Below, in pieces: positions 8,396 through 16,969 of a stretch of 64,000 nt of DNA. This DNA comes from Parvularcula dongshanensis. GTDB taxonomy: Bacteria > Pseudomonadota > Alphaproteobacteria > Caulobacterales > Parvularculaceae. The stretch covers positions 410,001 through 474,000 of the forward strand of contig NZ_JACHOB010000002.1 in the NCBI RefSeq assembly GCF_014199615.1, given 5' to 3'. The position numbers and the translations under genes are program-made. The number at the start of each line of letters is the position of its first letter. Within the stretch, counting starts at the first letter, position 1. The notes beneath the pieces were generated by a model. That model worked only from the letters and a program-made list of their open reading frames with translations. It had not been told where the DNA came from and searched no databases.

Positions 8396-9037
8396 ATGCC
8401 CTTGATCGCAGGTTACGGTTCACTCCTCTCCGAAGCCTCCGCGCGCGAGACCGTGCCGGACCTCTCAGGCTTCGAGCTCTGCCGCATTCGCGGCTACAAG
8501 CGCGTCTTCGACAAGGTCGCGATGGTGTTCTTCGAGCGCCACGGCGCGACGGCGGATAGGCGCGACATCGCAGCGCTTTCGACGCGCCCCGCGCCCGGCT
8601 TCGAGATGGTCGGCTGCAGGTTCCACGTTCCCGACGCCTCCCTCCCCGCCCTCTTCGAGCGCGAGCACCGCTACCGCTGGGTGATGGCCGAGACGGTCGG
8701 GCCTGACGGCACGGTCACGCCCGCACGGATGACGACGGCCACGACGGACGAGGACTATCTGCTCAACAAGTGCGTCACCGAGGCGGAGTACGAGCGGCGG
8801 GTCGGCCGGTTCTACCGGGGCAAGCTCTGGCGCGAGGACGTGCTGCCCTTCCCCACCTACCTCGCCTTCGTCCTGCGCGCGGTCCGGTCGGTGTCGGAAG
8901 CGGTCTATGACGACTTCCTCGACACGACGTTCCTCGCGGACGGCGAGACGACGATCCGCACCTATCTGGCCGAGACCCCGGACTGGGACGCGAGCGCGGG
9001 GAACACCTACAGCTATCTCGACGAGGAGCCGTCATGA
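8396..9037 (+). CDS. gamma-glutamylcyclotransferase-like fold protein
   Basis: The 213-residue protein starts MPLIAGYGSLLSEASA, and the YGSLL loop near the N-terminus is the hallmark of the GGCT/AIG2-like fold. Glu residues around 81-83 (LFEREHRYR) are candidates for the catalytic acid. Members act on gamma-glutamyl amines or gamma-glutamyl peptides and release 5-oxoproline, but the family is diverse and the substrate is not predictable here. The stop codon overlaps the start of the M24 peptidase gene in an ATGA, so the two are co-translated; together they could handle small peptides. No signal peptide is visible, so it is cytoplasmic. Confidence 0.7.
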   Translation: MPLIAGYGSLLSEASARETVPDLSGFELCRIRGYKRVFDKVAMVFFERHGATADRRDIAALSTRPAPGFEMVGCRFHVPDASLPALFEREHRYRWVMAETVGPDGTVTPARMTTATTDEDYLLNKCVTEAEYERRVGRFYRGKLWREDVLPFPTYLAFVLRAVRSVSEAVYDDFLDTTFLADGETTIRTYLAETPDWDASAGNTYSYLDEEPS

Positions 9038-10260
9038 TCGACAAGCGCAGCCTTCTCAAAGGCGCCGCCGCCCTCGCCGCAGCGCCGCTCGCGAATGCGT
9101 CGGCCACAGCGGGGCCCGCGGTCCGCGCGAGCCGTCCCGTGCCGCCCGCGATCACGCCGGAGGAGCACCGGGCGCGGCTCTCCAAGCTCCAGCGTCTGAT
9201 GGGCGAAGCGGGCACGGACCTCGTCGTCCTCGAGCCCGGCGCGCCGATGACCTACTTCACCGGCCTGCGCTGGTGGCGGTCCGAGCGGCCGACCCTGGCG
9301 CTGGTCCCGCAAGAGGGCGACGTGCAGGTCGTCACGCCGGGCTTCGAGGCGCCGTCCGTCCGCGAGAGCCTGCTGGTCCCGGCGGAGGTCTCGGTCTGGC
9401 AGGAGGACGAGGACCCCTTCGCGCTGGCCGCGCGCCTCGTGGGCGAGCCGAAGCGGATCGGAATCGAGGAGACGGTGCGCTTCTTCATCGCGGACGGGAT
9501 GCGCGGCGCCCTGCCCGAGGTGAAGGTCGTGCCGGCGGCGCCGATGACCCGCGCCTGCCGCATGATCAAGTCGCCCGCAGAGCTCGCGCTGATGCAGGCG
9601 GCGACCGACGCGACGATGCGGGCGTACGGAGCGACCTTCGAGCAGATCCGCGTCGGCATGGCGGCGCGCGCGGTCTCGGGGATCATGCGCGAGGCGATGC
9701 AGGCGGAGGGGCTGGAGCCGGAGTTCGCGCTCGTGCTCCTGAACGAAGCGAGCGCCTACCCGCACGGGACGGAGGCGCCGCAGACGGTACGCGAGGGGGG
9801 CATCGTCCTCATGGACTGCGGCGGCACGCTGCGCGGCTACCAGTCCGACGTCTCCCGCACCTTCGTCCTCGGCGAGCCGACCAAGCGCCAGCAAGAGGTC
9901 TGGGACACGGTCAGGCGCGGACAACAGATCGCGATGGAGACGGCGCAGGTGGGGGTGCCGGCGGGCGCCGTCGATAAGGCCGTACGCGACTACTACGAGG
10001 CCGAAGGCTGGGGGCCCGGCTACAAGACGCCAGGCCTGTCCCACCGCCTCGGCCACGGCATCGGCATGGAGGGGCACGAGCCGATCAACCTGGTCGGGAA
10101 CGAGACGACCGAGCTGGCCCCCGGCATGTGCTTCTCGAACGAGCCGGGGCTGTACGACTTCGAAAGCTTCGGCGTGCGGCTGGAAGACTGCTTCGTCGTG
10201 ACGGAGGACGGCCCGCGCGCGTTCTCGCCGTTCCAGCCGGAGATCGGGCGGCCAGTTTGA
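9034..10260 (+). CDS. M24 family Xaa-Pro peptidase, exported
   Basis: The protein has 408 residues. The N-terminus MIDKRSLLKGAAALAAAPLA resembles a Tat-like signal with KR instead of RR and ends in ASATA, so export is likely but not certain. The pita-bread domain keeps all five metal ligands: Asp261 (MDCGG), Asp272 (SDVSRTF), His341 (GHGIGMEGHE), Glu370 (SNEPGLY) and Glu384 (RLEDCF). The creatinase-like N-terminal domain covers about 40-175. Family members remove N-terminal residues before proline or hydrolyse X-Pro dipeptides. It overlaps the GGCT-like gene by 4 bp. Its stop codon marks a sharp drop in G+C. Confidence 0.86.
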   Translation: MIDKRSLLKGAAALAAAPLANASATAGPAVRASRPVPPAITPEEHRARLSKLQRLMGEAGTDLVVLEPGAPMTYFTGLRWWRSERPTLALVPQEGDVQVVTPGFEAPSVRESLLVPAEVSVWQEDEDPFALAARLVGEPKRIGIEETVRFFIADGMRGALPEVKVVPAAPMTRACRMIKSPAELALMQAATDATMRAYGATFEQIRVGMAARAVSGIMREAMQAEGLEPEFALVLLNEASAYPHGTEAPQTVREGGIVLMDCGGTLRGYQSDVSRTFVLGEPTKRQQEVWDTVRRGQQIAMETAQVGVPAGAVDKAVRDYYEAEGWGPGYKTPGLSHRLGHGIGMEGHEPINLVGNETTELAPGMCFSNEPGLYDFESFGVRLEDCFVVTEDGPRAFSPFQPEIGRPV

Positions 10261-10276
10261 ATGCAGTCGTAGACTC

Positions 10277-10307
10277 TTGCAAATTCGTTATCGCTCGATT
10301 GTATAGT
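10277..10307 (+). promoter_or_regulatory. possible promoter of the DUF4238 gene
   Basis: In the AT-rich 72-bp gap, a TTGCAA (10277-10282) and a TATAGT (10302-10307) are separated by 19 bp, upstream of the ATG at 10333. The spacing is slightly long for a sigma-70 site. It suggests that the acquired gene carries its own promoter. Confidence 0.4.
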
Positions 10308-10332
10308 CAAAATCAATAAGTTCTTTTATTCT

Positions 10333-11289
10333 ATGACACAAGATAGTAACAAAGTAACAAATACTGTACCGCGTCGGCATCATTACGTCTGGCGATATTA
10401 TCTAGAAGCATGGGCAGTAGATGGGGCTGTCAGCGTCGTTCGTGATCAAGACGTGTTCGCTACAAATCCGATCAATCTGGCGGTACAGAAAGATTTCTAT
10501 CGCCTGTCCGAGATGAGTTCAGGCGATAGACAAATCATAGAAGAATTTATCGCTCGTACGGAAAGCGAGCCACATATGCGACAGCTATATATGAGGTTCC
10601 TCGATCAGTTCTTCATGCCATCCCTTTTCAAGAAGTATTTTGCTGAATGGGGAATAGAAGACCTAGACGCTGAAAAGTTTATAGAAAATATGGAAATAGC
10701 TTTAGAAGAAACATACCACAGCTTAATAGAATCAGATAATATACCGCACTTAGATGCCTTAAGGTCTGGCAATCTTCAGTTCTGGAATGACGATGCGTCG
10801 GCCACCAAGTTCGTTTCTTTTCTGTGCCATCAGCACCTTCGTACAAAACGTATACGGGATTCAGTCGTAGAACAATTCCGTCAACACAGCGACCCGACTT
10901 TTGCTGTCAGGCTACTGCCAATAATGAGAGCGATCTTGTCTCAGAAATTCGCCAGAAGCATCTGCGCAGAAAGAGATTTATGGGACATAAGAATAATAAC
11001 CACAAACACCGACGAAGTGTTTATTACGAGCGATCAACCAACCCGGAATTTGTTATCAGGCGAAGGCCACGATCATCTTTGCCTCTTCTACCCTATTTCA
11101 CCGAAAAGTGCCTTGCTTCTCGAGAAGGTCACGAATCAACGAATATTTGACAATCGAACCCTTCTCTCCTGCGAGGAAGTAATGGAACTGAATATAGACA
11201 CTCTAAAACACAGCCACGAGCAAGCATTCGCAAACTCCCAGGAATACCTCAAATCTATATTAGATCGCGCTCAGAAATCGCACGCTTAA
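10333..11289 (+). CDS. DUF4238 domain protein, AT-rich and probably acquired
   Basis: The 318-residue protein begins with the DUF4238 motif RRHHYVWRYYLEAW at 14-27. Later conserved parts are FVSFLCHQHLRTKR and the end-strand motif FITSDQPTRNLL. The biochemical function of DUF4238 is unknown; members are scattered and often strain-specific. Base composition is visibly AT-rich and codon use includes AGA, ATA and TTA, unlike every neighbour. It lies alone between the M24 peptidase gene and gor, and its TAA shares bases 11287-11288 with the gor stop codon. No transposase, terminal repeat or target duplication was seen. Horizontal origin is inferred from composition and position. Confidence 0.75.
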   Translation: MTQDSNKVTNTVPRRHHYVWRYYLEAWAVDGAVSVVRDQDVFATNPINLAVQKDFYRLSEMSSGDRQIIEEFIARTESEPHMRQLYMRFLDQFFMPSLFKKYFAEWGIEDLDAEKFIENMEIALEETYHSLIESDNIPHLDALRSGNLQFWNDDASATKFVSFLCHQHLRTKRIRDSVVEQFRQHSDPTFAVRLLPIMRAILSQKFARSICAERDLWDIRIITTNTDEVFITSDQPTRNLLSGEGHDHLCLFYPISPKSALLLEKVTNQRIFDNRTLLSCEEVMELNIDTLKHSHEQAFANSQEYLKSILDRAQKSHA

Positions 11290-12656
11290 CTCTCTTTCCG
11301 CTTCGTCAGCGTCACCAGCTCCTCCGCACTCGTCGGGTGCAACGCACACGTCTCGTCGAACTCGCGCTTGGTGACCCCGTGCTTGATCGGGATGGCGAGG
11401 GCCTGGATCATCTCGGGCGCCTCGTGGCCGACGATGTGGCAGCCCATGACGAGGTCGGTCTCGCGTTCGACCACGAGCTTCATCAGCATGCGCTCGGGGT
11501 TGCCCGACAGCGTGTTCCGCATCGGCCGGAAGTCGGTCTCATAGACGTCGACCGCGTGGCCGGCTTCGGCGCAATGCGTCCGCGCCTCGTCCTCGGTGTA
11601 GCCGACCGAGCCCACGGGCGGCTGGCTGAAGACGGCCTTGGGCACGAAGCGGTAGTCCATGCGGGTGGGCACCCCGCCGAACTCGGTCCGCGCGAAGGCC
11701 GCGCCCTCGCGGATCGCGACCGGCGTCAGGTTGATGCGGTTCGTCACGTCCCCGATCGCCCAGACGGAAGCCACGTTGGTCCGGCTGTGCTCGTCGACGA
11801 GGATCTCGCCGTAGCGGCCGGTCTCGACGCCGACGGCTTCGAGGCCGAGCCCGGCGGTCTTCGGCCGGCGACCTACGGCCCAGAAGACGAGGTCGGTCTC
11901 GATCGGCTCGCCCTTGGTCAGGTGGACGCGGCGGGCGTCGCCGACCGCCTCGATCTTCGTGAAGACGCGCTCGTTGAGGTAGGTGATCCCCTTCTCGCGC
12001 AGCGCGGTCTCGACCGCCGCCGACACCTCTTTGTCGAAGGCACGCAGCAGGCGTTCGCCCCGGTAGACGAGAGTCGTCTCGACCCCGAGACCGGCCATGA
12101 TGAAGGCGAACTCCACCGCGATGTAGCCGCCGCCCGCGATCACCGCGCGCTTGGGCAGTTCTGGCAGGTCGAAGGCGTCGTCCGAGACGATGCCGTGCTC
12201 GTGGCCGGGGATGGTCTCATCGCGGATGGGCTCGCCGCCGACCGCGATCAGGATGCGCTCGGCGGTCACCTCGCGGCCGCCCGCTAGGGTGACCGTGTGC
12301 GGGTCTTTCAGGACGGCGCGCTCCTCGATCAGCGTGACGCCGTTGGAGGCGAGTATGCGCTTGTAGATCGCGTTCAGCCGGTCGATCTCGGCGTCCTTGT
12401 TGTCCCTCAGCACGTTCCAGTCGAAGGACACGTTCTGCGCCGTCCAGCCATAGCCCTTGGCGTCCTCGAAGGCGTGGGCGTACTCGGACGCGTAGACGAA
12501 CAGCTTCTTCGGCACGCAGCCGCGGATGACGCAGGTACCGCCGACGCGGGACGCCTCGGCCACGGCGACCCTCGCGCCTAGCTGCGCCGACATGCGCGCC
12601 GCGCGGACCCCGCCGGAGCCCGCGCCGAGAACGAAGAGGTCGTAGTCGTAAGCCAT
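11286..12656 (-). CDS. gor: glutathione-disulfide reductase
   Basis: This 456-residue flavoprotein reduces oxidised glutathione with NADPH in the cytoplasm. The FAD loop GAGSGGVRAA is at 11-20. The redox pair Cys42 and Cys47 lies in GGTCVIRGCVPKK, where VIRGC is typical of glutathione reductase rather than lipoamide dehydrogenase. An NADPH loop GGGYIAVEFA follows, and the C-terminal active-site His lies in CALHPTSAEE. The length is normal for the family. It is 64 bp downstream of the S9 peptidase gene on the same strand. Its stop overlaps the stop of the convergent AT-rich DUF4238 gene. Confidence 0.95.
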   Translation of the reverse strand: MAYDYDLFVLGAGSGGVRAARMSAQLGARVAVAEASRVGGTCVIRGCVPKKLFVYASEYAHAFEDAKGYGWTAQNVSFDWNVLRDNKDAEIDRLNAIYKRILASNGVTLIEERAVLKDPHTVTLAGGREVTAERILIAVGGEPIRDETIPGHEHGIVSDDAFDLPELPKRAVIAGGGYIAVEFAFIMAGLGVETTLVYRGERLLRAFDKEVSAAVETALREKGITYLNERVFTKIEAVGDARRVHLTKGEPIETDLVFWAVGRRPKTAGLGLEAVGVETGRYGEILVDEHSRTNVASVWAIGDVTNRINLTPVAIREGAAFARTEFGGVPTRMDYRFVPKAVFSQPPVGSVGYTEDEARTHCAEAGHAVDVYETDFRPMRNTLSGNPERMLMKLVVERETDLVMGCHIVGHEAPEMIQALAIPIKHGVTKREFDETCALHPTSAEELVTLTKRKES

Positions 12657-12720
12657 GAAGCGCGCTCCGCTGCCGCAGCGCCCTCATGACAGAGCCGGGG
12701 CGGGGTTAGAACCCCGCGCC

Positions 12721-14670
12721 CTAATCCGCCCCGCCGATGTGGCCGTGCAGGAAGGCGGAGAGCGACTTCGCATAGGCGATGTCGGTCTCCCATTCGTAGA
12801 AGGTGTGCCCTTCGTCCTCGTACTCGTGGTACTCGACGGGGCGGCCGGCCTTCCTGAGCGCCTTCTCCATGTCGCGCGACTGCTCGACCGGTACGTTGTC
12901 GTCTGCCTCGCCATGCGCGAGGTGGACGGGTAGCGGATAGCTGGCCGCGTAGCTGAGAGGCGAGGTCCGTTCGAGGCGGTTCCGGTCCCGATCCGGATCA
13001 CCGATCGCTTTCAGCCAGTAGTCGTAGACCTCCGACCTCCGACCGTGAGCCTTGCGGTCGGCCTTGAGCTGTCCGCGCAGATCGGTCACGCCCGCGAGGC
13101 TCGCGACGCAGGCGTAGAGCTGCGGCGTCGTCGCGCCGCCGTAGAGCGCCGCGTAGCCGCCATAGCTGGCCCCGACGATGCAGGTCCGCTTCGGCTCGGC
13201 GAGGCCCCTCGATTGAAGGTGCAGAACCGCGTCGGTGACGTCGTCCTGCATGACCCCGCCCCACTGGCCGTAGCCCGCCTCGGCGAAGCTGCGCCCCTTG
13301 CCCGAAGAGCCGCGGAAGTAGGGCTGCAGCACGCGGTAGCCGCGCGAGGCGAGGAACTGGACCATGGGATCCCAGTCGTAGACGTCGCGCGCCTCGGGGC
13401 CGCCATGCGGCATCACCACGAGCGGGGCGGGCGCGTCCTCCGAGAGGCCTGCGGGGTGCGTCACATAGGCGGTCAGCGCGGTGCCGTCGCGTCCCATGTA
13501 AGGCTCGATCGTCGTGCGCCCGAGGGCGGTCCGGTCGATCCCTTCCTTGTCGTCGAAGAGGTAGGTCAGCCGCGCCTTGTCGTAATCGTAGACGTGGAAC
13601 TCGCCGGGCATGGTCGGCGAGCGGACGTAGAGCACCGCGAAGCGGCCGTTGCGCGAGCCGCCCCAGAAGTGAACGTTCGCGTCGTTCTCGAAGTAGACGT
13701 CGAGGCCGCGGATGTGCGCCTGCGCCTTCTTGTCGAGAAGCAGCGTCTCGAGCCGGTCGCGCTGGACCCGCGCCCCGAGGAGGCTGCCGTCACGGGCGTC
13801 GGTCAGCGCCGTGATCACGTCGGCGCCGTCAGCCTCGATCACCGTCTCGACGAACTCGTCCGTCTCGTAGTCGTAGAGCTTGATGCTCGAGAACTCCTCG
13901 TCCTCCGGATGGGCGAGGACGTAGTAGCGGGACTTCCCCTCCGCCGGTGCGACCGGCCAGAAGTCGCGTTCCTCCTCGTCCTTCTTGCCGCCGAGACGAA
14001 CCGAGCGGATCTTGCGCCACTTCTCCTCGCCCTCCTCGCGGGCGTAGATGCGGACGTAGCGGCGGCTGCTGGTCAGGTCGGCACGCAGGACCGCCCGCCC
14101 GGAGGCGTCGGTGAACCAGGCCACCGTGTCGTCGTCGCCGCGCTCGACGCGCTCGGCTTCGCCCGTCTCGACGTTGACCCGCCAGAGGTGGTTCCCGCCG
14201 ACGCTGTAGGCCGGCATCAGCACGTGGTTAGGATCGTCCGGCAGCATGTCGGTGACGCGGCCCAGGAAACGGTTGCGCCTGAGCGTGCCGCGCTCCGTCT
14301 CGAACATGACCGCGACGTCGCCCGTCGTGATGTCGACGGTCAGGGTCCGCTGACCGACGCGGTAGGTCTCGCTTCGATAGTCGTCGAGGATGTCGATGGT
14401 CAGGAGCACGCGCCGGTCGTTGACCCAGGTCAGGCTTCGGACGGGGTAGTCGCCGAGGTCGATGGTCCGCACCGCCTCGTTCGTGGCGAGGTCACGAACT
14501 TGGATGGAGTCGTCGCCGTCATGGACGGTGTAGGCGATCTTGTCCCCCGACGGCGCCATCGCGACCGTGCCGACGAGGTCGCTGCGAAAGAGGGTCTCGG
14601 CAGGAATGGGGGCGGCCCACCCCCCTGTGGTGGCCACGAGCCAAAGTCCGGCCGTCAGAAGCACCTTCAT
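12721..14670 (-). CDS. S9 family prolyl-oligopeptidase-like serine peptidase, exported
   Basis: The protein has 649 residues. A signal peptide (MKVLLTAGLWLVATTGGWAA) points to the periplasm. A beta-propeller-like N-terminal half is followed by an alpha/beta hydrolase domain. The nucleophile is Ser502 in GASYGGYAALYGG, the Asp lies in HGEADDNVPVEQS and the His in DEGHTFYEW. The family includes acylaminoacyl peptidases and dipeptidyl peptidases that degrade short peptides. The ATG at 14670 is chosen because a purine-rich AGGGGAGG/GGGGGA stretch precedes it; a GTG one codon earlier is possible. It lies upstream of gor, 64 bp away, on the same strand. Confidence 0.9.
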   Translation of the reverse strand: MKVLLTAGLWLVATTGGWAAPIPAETLFRSDLVGTVAMAPSGDKIAYTVHDGDDSIQVRDLATNEAVRTIDLGDYPVRSLTWVNDRRVLLTIDILDDYRSETYRVGQRTLTVDITTGDVAVMFETERGTLRRNRFLGRVTDMLPDDPNHVLMPAYSVGGNHLWRVNVETGEAERVERGDDDTVAWFTDASGRAVLRADLTSSRRYVRIYAREEGEEKWRKIRSVRLGGKKDEEERDFWPVAPAEGKSRYYVLAHPEDEEFSSIKLYDYETDEFVETVIEADGADVITALTDARDGSLLGARVQRDRLETLLLDKKAQAHIRGLDVYFENDANVHFWGGSRNGRFAVLYVRSPTMPGEFHVYDYDKARLTYLFDDKEGIDRTALGRTTIEPYMGRDGTALTAYVTHPAGLSEDAPAPLVVMPHGGPEARDVYDWDPMVQFLASRGYRVLQPYFRGSSGKGRSFAEAGYGQWGGVMQDDVTDAVLHLQSRGLAEPKRTCIVGASYGGYAALYGGATTPQLYACVASLAGVTDLRGQLKADRKAHGRRSEVYDYWLKAIGDPDRDRNRLERTSPLSYAASYPLPVHLAHGEADDNVPVEQSRDMEKALRKAGRPVEYHEYEDEGHTFYEWETDIAYAKSLSAFLHGHIGGAD

Positions 14671-14759
14671 CACGTCCCCCCCTCCCCTCGGCGAAGCTTA
14701 CCGAGTTGAAAGGTGATGCGCAAATCTTTGCGATTGGGTGAAATCGGCCATGCAAAGGC

Positions 14760-15272
14760 CTACGGCATGAAACCGATGCCGCCCTCGTAGCGCTCGTCCC
14801 TGAAGGTCGCGAGGTCGCGCCGGAACAGCGACATCAGCTCGCGGTGAAGCGCTTCGTGCACCGGCGTCAGCTGATCTTCGAACTCCAACGGCACGCGGAT
14901 CATGGGTTGGTTCGCGACGAAGACGTCGAATGTGTCCCCCGTCACCTCGACCCGCACGCCAGTGCGAAGCCAGAGCGAGCCCGAATCCTCCTCGTGCGGG
15001 ACGGTAACGCAGACGCCGAAGGTCACGGGCTCCAGCCGGATGACCTTGGCCGGATCGAAACCGAAGGCCTGGTCGCCGTAGTCCTTGGCCGGATCGAACG
15101 GTCCCTCGGCGGGCACGGCGGAGACGCAGGACGGATCGCAGCCGAGATAGGCAGCGAAGCCTTCCACGACGGCGAGGCCGAAGGCGCGGGAGCGAAGAAA
15201 GTTCTCCATCGCCGCGTCGCCATAGTCGTGGATCGCGGCGCGAAGCTGTTCGTAAGGGGTATGATTCGCCAT
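14760..15272 (-). CDS. hypothetical protein downstream of bioB
   Basis: This 170-residue protein is not recognised. It is acidic, without signal peptide or membrane segment, and has two Cys in LGCDPSCVSAVP. A central section predicted to be beta-rich (KVIRLEPVTFGVCVTVP, then SLWLRTGVRVEV and TFDVFVANQP) is followed by a helical C-terminal end (PVHEALHRELMSLFRRDLATF). It starts 10 bp after the bioB stop codon, so it is probably the last gene of the rpiA-bioB transcript. Composition matches its neighbours, which supports it being a real resident gene. A biotin-related role is only suggested by position. Confidence 0.6.
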   Translation of the reverse strand: MANHTPYEQLRAAIHDYGDAAMENFLRSRAFGLAVVEGFAAYLGCDPSCVSAVPAEGPFDPAKDYGDQAFGFDPAKVIRLEPVTFGVCVTVPHEEDSGSLWLRTGVRVEVTGDTFDVFVANQPMIRVPLEFEDQLTPVHEALHRELMSLFRRDLATFRDERYEGGIGFMP

Positions 15273-15282
15273 TCGGAAAGGG

Positions 15283-16248
15283 TCAGCGGCTCGACGGCCG
15301 CAGGTCCAGCCTTTCGAACAGGCGCGCGTCGGCCGAAGGCTCGGGGTTGTCCTTCGTCAGCAGGACCTCGCCGACGAAGACGGAGTTCGCGCCCGCCAGG
15401 AAGCAAAGCGCCTGGCACTCGTCGGTCATCTCGTCCCGGCCGGCGGACAGGCGCACCACGCTTCGTGGCATGGTGATCCGCGCGGTGGCGACGGTACGGA
15501 CGAACTCGAAGGGGTCGATCCGGCGCCGCCCCTCGAGCGGCGTACCCTCGACCGGAATGAGCGCGTTGATCGGCACCGAGCCGGGATGCTCCTCGAGGGT
15601 GCAGAGCGCGTGGATCATCCCCGCGCGGTCCTCGCGTCCCTCACCCATGCCCAGGATGCCGCCCGAGCAGACCTGAATACCGGCAGAGCGAACCCGGCCG
15701 AGCGTCGCGAGGCGGTCCTCGAAGGTACGGGTCGTGACGACCTCGCCGTAGAACGCCGGCGAGGTGTCGATGTTGTGGTTGTAGTAGTCGAGGCCGGCTT
15801 CGGACAGCGCCTCGGCCTGCGCATCCGTCAGCATGCCGAGGGTCATGCAGGTCTCGAGGCCCATCGCCTTGACGTCGGCGATCATGCCGCAGATCGCGGG
15901 CAGGTCCCGATCCTTCAGCTCGCGCCAGGCGGCGCCCATGCAGTAGCGCTGCGCACCGGACGCCTTCGCCGCGCGGGCCTTCTTCGCCACCTCTTCGCGC
16001 GGCATCAGCTTTGAGGCCTTGAGCCCGGTCTCCCAATGCGCCGACTGGCTGCAATAGCCGCAGTCCTCCGCGCAGCCGCCCGTCTTGATGGATAGGAGCT
16101 GCGACATCTGGAGTTCGGAAGGGTCGAAGTTCGCGCGATGCACCTCGGCGGCGCGGAAGACGAGTTCCATGAAGGGCAGGTCCATCAGGGCACGGACCTC
16201 GGCCTTCGTCCAATCCGTTCGCACGGCCGCGGGCGCGCTATCGTACAT
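15283..16248 (-). CDS. bioB: biotin synthase (radical SAM)
   Basis: The enzyme (321 residues) inserts sulfur into dethiobiotin in the last step of biotin synthesis. The radical-SAM cluster motif CAEDCGYC supplies Cys59, Cys63 and Cys66. Other conserved features are [29 protein letters not shown] and [10 protein letters not shown]. The auxiliary-cluster Arg is in VRLSAGR. I use the ATG at 16248, which has a GCGGAG sequence 7 nt upstream; a longer start at 16296 would sit deep inside rpiA. The gene overlaps the end of rpiA by 11 bp, implying coupling. No other bio gene is present nearby, so bioB is separated from bioADF in this genome. Confidence 0.95.
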   Translation of the reverse strand: MYDSAPAAVRTDWTKAEVRALMDLPFMELVFRAAEVHRANFDPSELQMSQLLSIKTGGCAEDCGYCSQSAHWETGLKASKLMPREEVAKKARAAKASGAQRYCMGAAWRELKDRDLPAICGMIADVKAMGLETCMTLGMLTDAQAEALSEAGLDYYNHNIDTSPAFYGEVVTTRTFEDRLATLGRVRSAGIQVCSGGILGMGEGREDRAGMIHALCTLEEHPGSVPINALIPVEGTPLEGRRRIDPFEFVRTVATARITMPRSVVRLSAGRDEMTDECQALCFLAGANSVFVGEVLLTKDNPEPSADARLFERLDLRPSSR

Positions 16249-16921
16249 CTTGCCGCTCCGCCCCCGCTTCGGTACCGAAGTAGATCGTGTCCGCAACGCC
16301 GATGAAGAGGCCGGTGCCGACGACGCCGGGGATCATGGTGAGCGCGCGGTCGAGCGCGGCGGCGTCCGTGATCCGTCCGAGCCTGAGGTCGACGATGTAA
16401 TTCCCTCCATCGGTGAGGCGGAAGCCGCCCTGCGCGGGTCGCAAGGTGAGCTCGGCCTCCGCGTAGCCGTGTTCGGCCAGGACCTCGCGCATCCGCCGGA
16501 CGGTCAAGCCCCAGGCGAAGCGCTCGACCTCGACCGGCAGGGGGAAGGCGCCGAGTTGGCCGACGCGCTTCGAGGCGTCGGCGATGACGACGAACCTTCG
16601 CGCCGCGCTCGCGACGATCTTCTCGCGCAGGAGCGCCGCGCCGCCGCCCTTGATGAGGTCGCCGCGCGGGTCGGCCTCGTCGGCGCCGTCGACCGCGAGG
16701 TCGATCACGGTCGCCTCGTCCGGGACGGTGAGGGGGATCCCGAGTTCGGTCGCCAGGCCTGAGACCTCGTCGGAGGTCGGCACGCCCTGAACGTCCCGGC
16801 CCGATGCGGCGAGGAGGCGAAGGAAGGCTTCGGACGTCGATCCGCTGCCGAGGCCCAGCGTCATGCCGTCCTCGACCTCGGCCAGCGCCGCGCGGGCGGC
16901 GTTCTCTTTAAGGGTGCTCAT
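16238..16921 (-). CDS. rpiA: ribose-5-phosphate isomerase A
   Basis: The protein has 227 residues and interconverts ribose-5-phosphate and ribulose-5-phosphate in the pentose phosphate pathway. Conserved family elements are [12 protein letters not shown] near the N-terminus, [12 protein letters not shown], the catalytic region [12 protein letters not shown] and the C-terminal strand with GNYIVDL. The length is typical. It is the first gene of a minus-strand unit with bioB, which overlaps it by 11 bp, and the orphan gene beyond. The upstream gap to the HEAT-repeat gene is 48 bp. Confidence 0.95.
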   Translation of the reverse strand: MSTLKENAARAALAEVEDGMTLGLGSGSTSEAFLRLLAASGRDVQGVPTSDEVSGLATELGIPLTVPDEATVIDLAVDGADEADPRGDLIKGGGAALLREKIVASAARRFVVIADASKRVGQLGAFPLPVEVERFAWGLTVRRMREVLAEHGYAEAELTLRPAQGGFRLTDGGNYIVDLRLGRITDAAALDRALTMIPGVVGTGLFIGVADTIYFGTEAGAERQDVR

Positions 16922-16969
16922 GAGAGCCGGGTTAGCGGGCGGGCGAAGCGGGGGGAAGCGTAGGGGCTG

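Noticed and set aside
10261-11289. Insertion-sequence or integrase origin of the AT-rich gene
   Set aside because: The product has DUF4238 motifs, not a DDE or tyrosine recombinase, and no inverted or direct repeats were seen at the edges.
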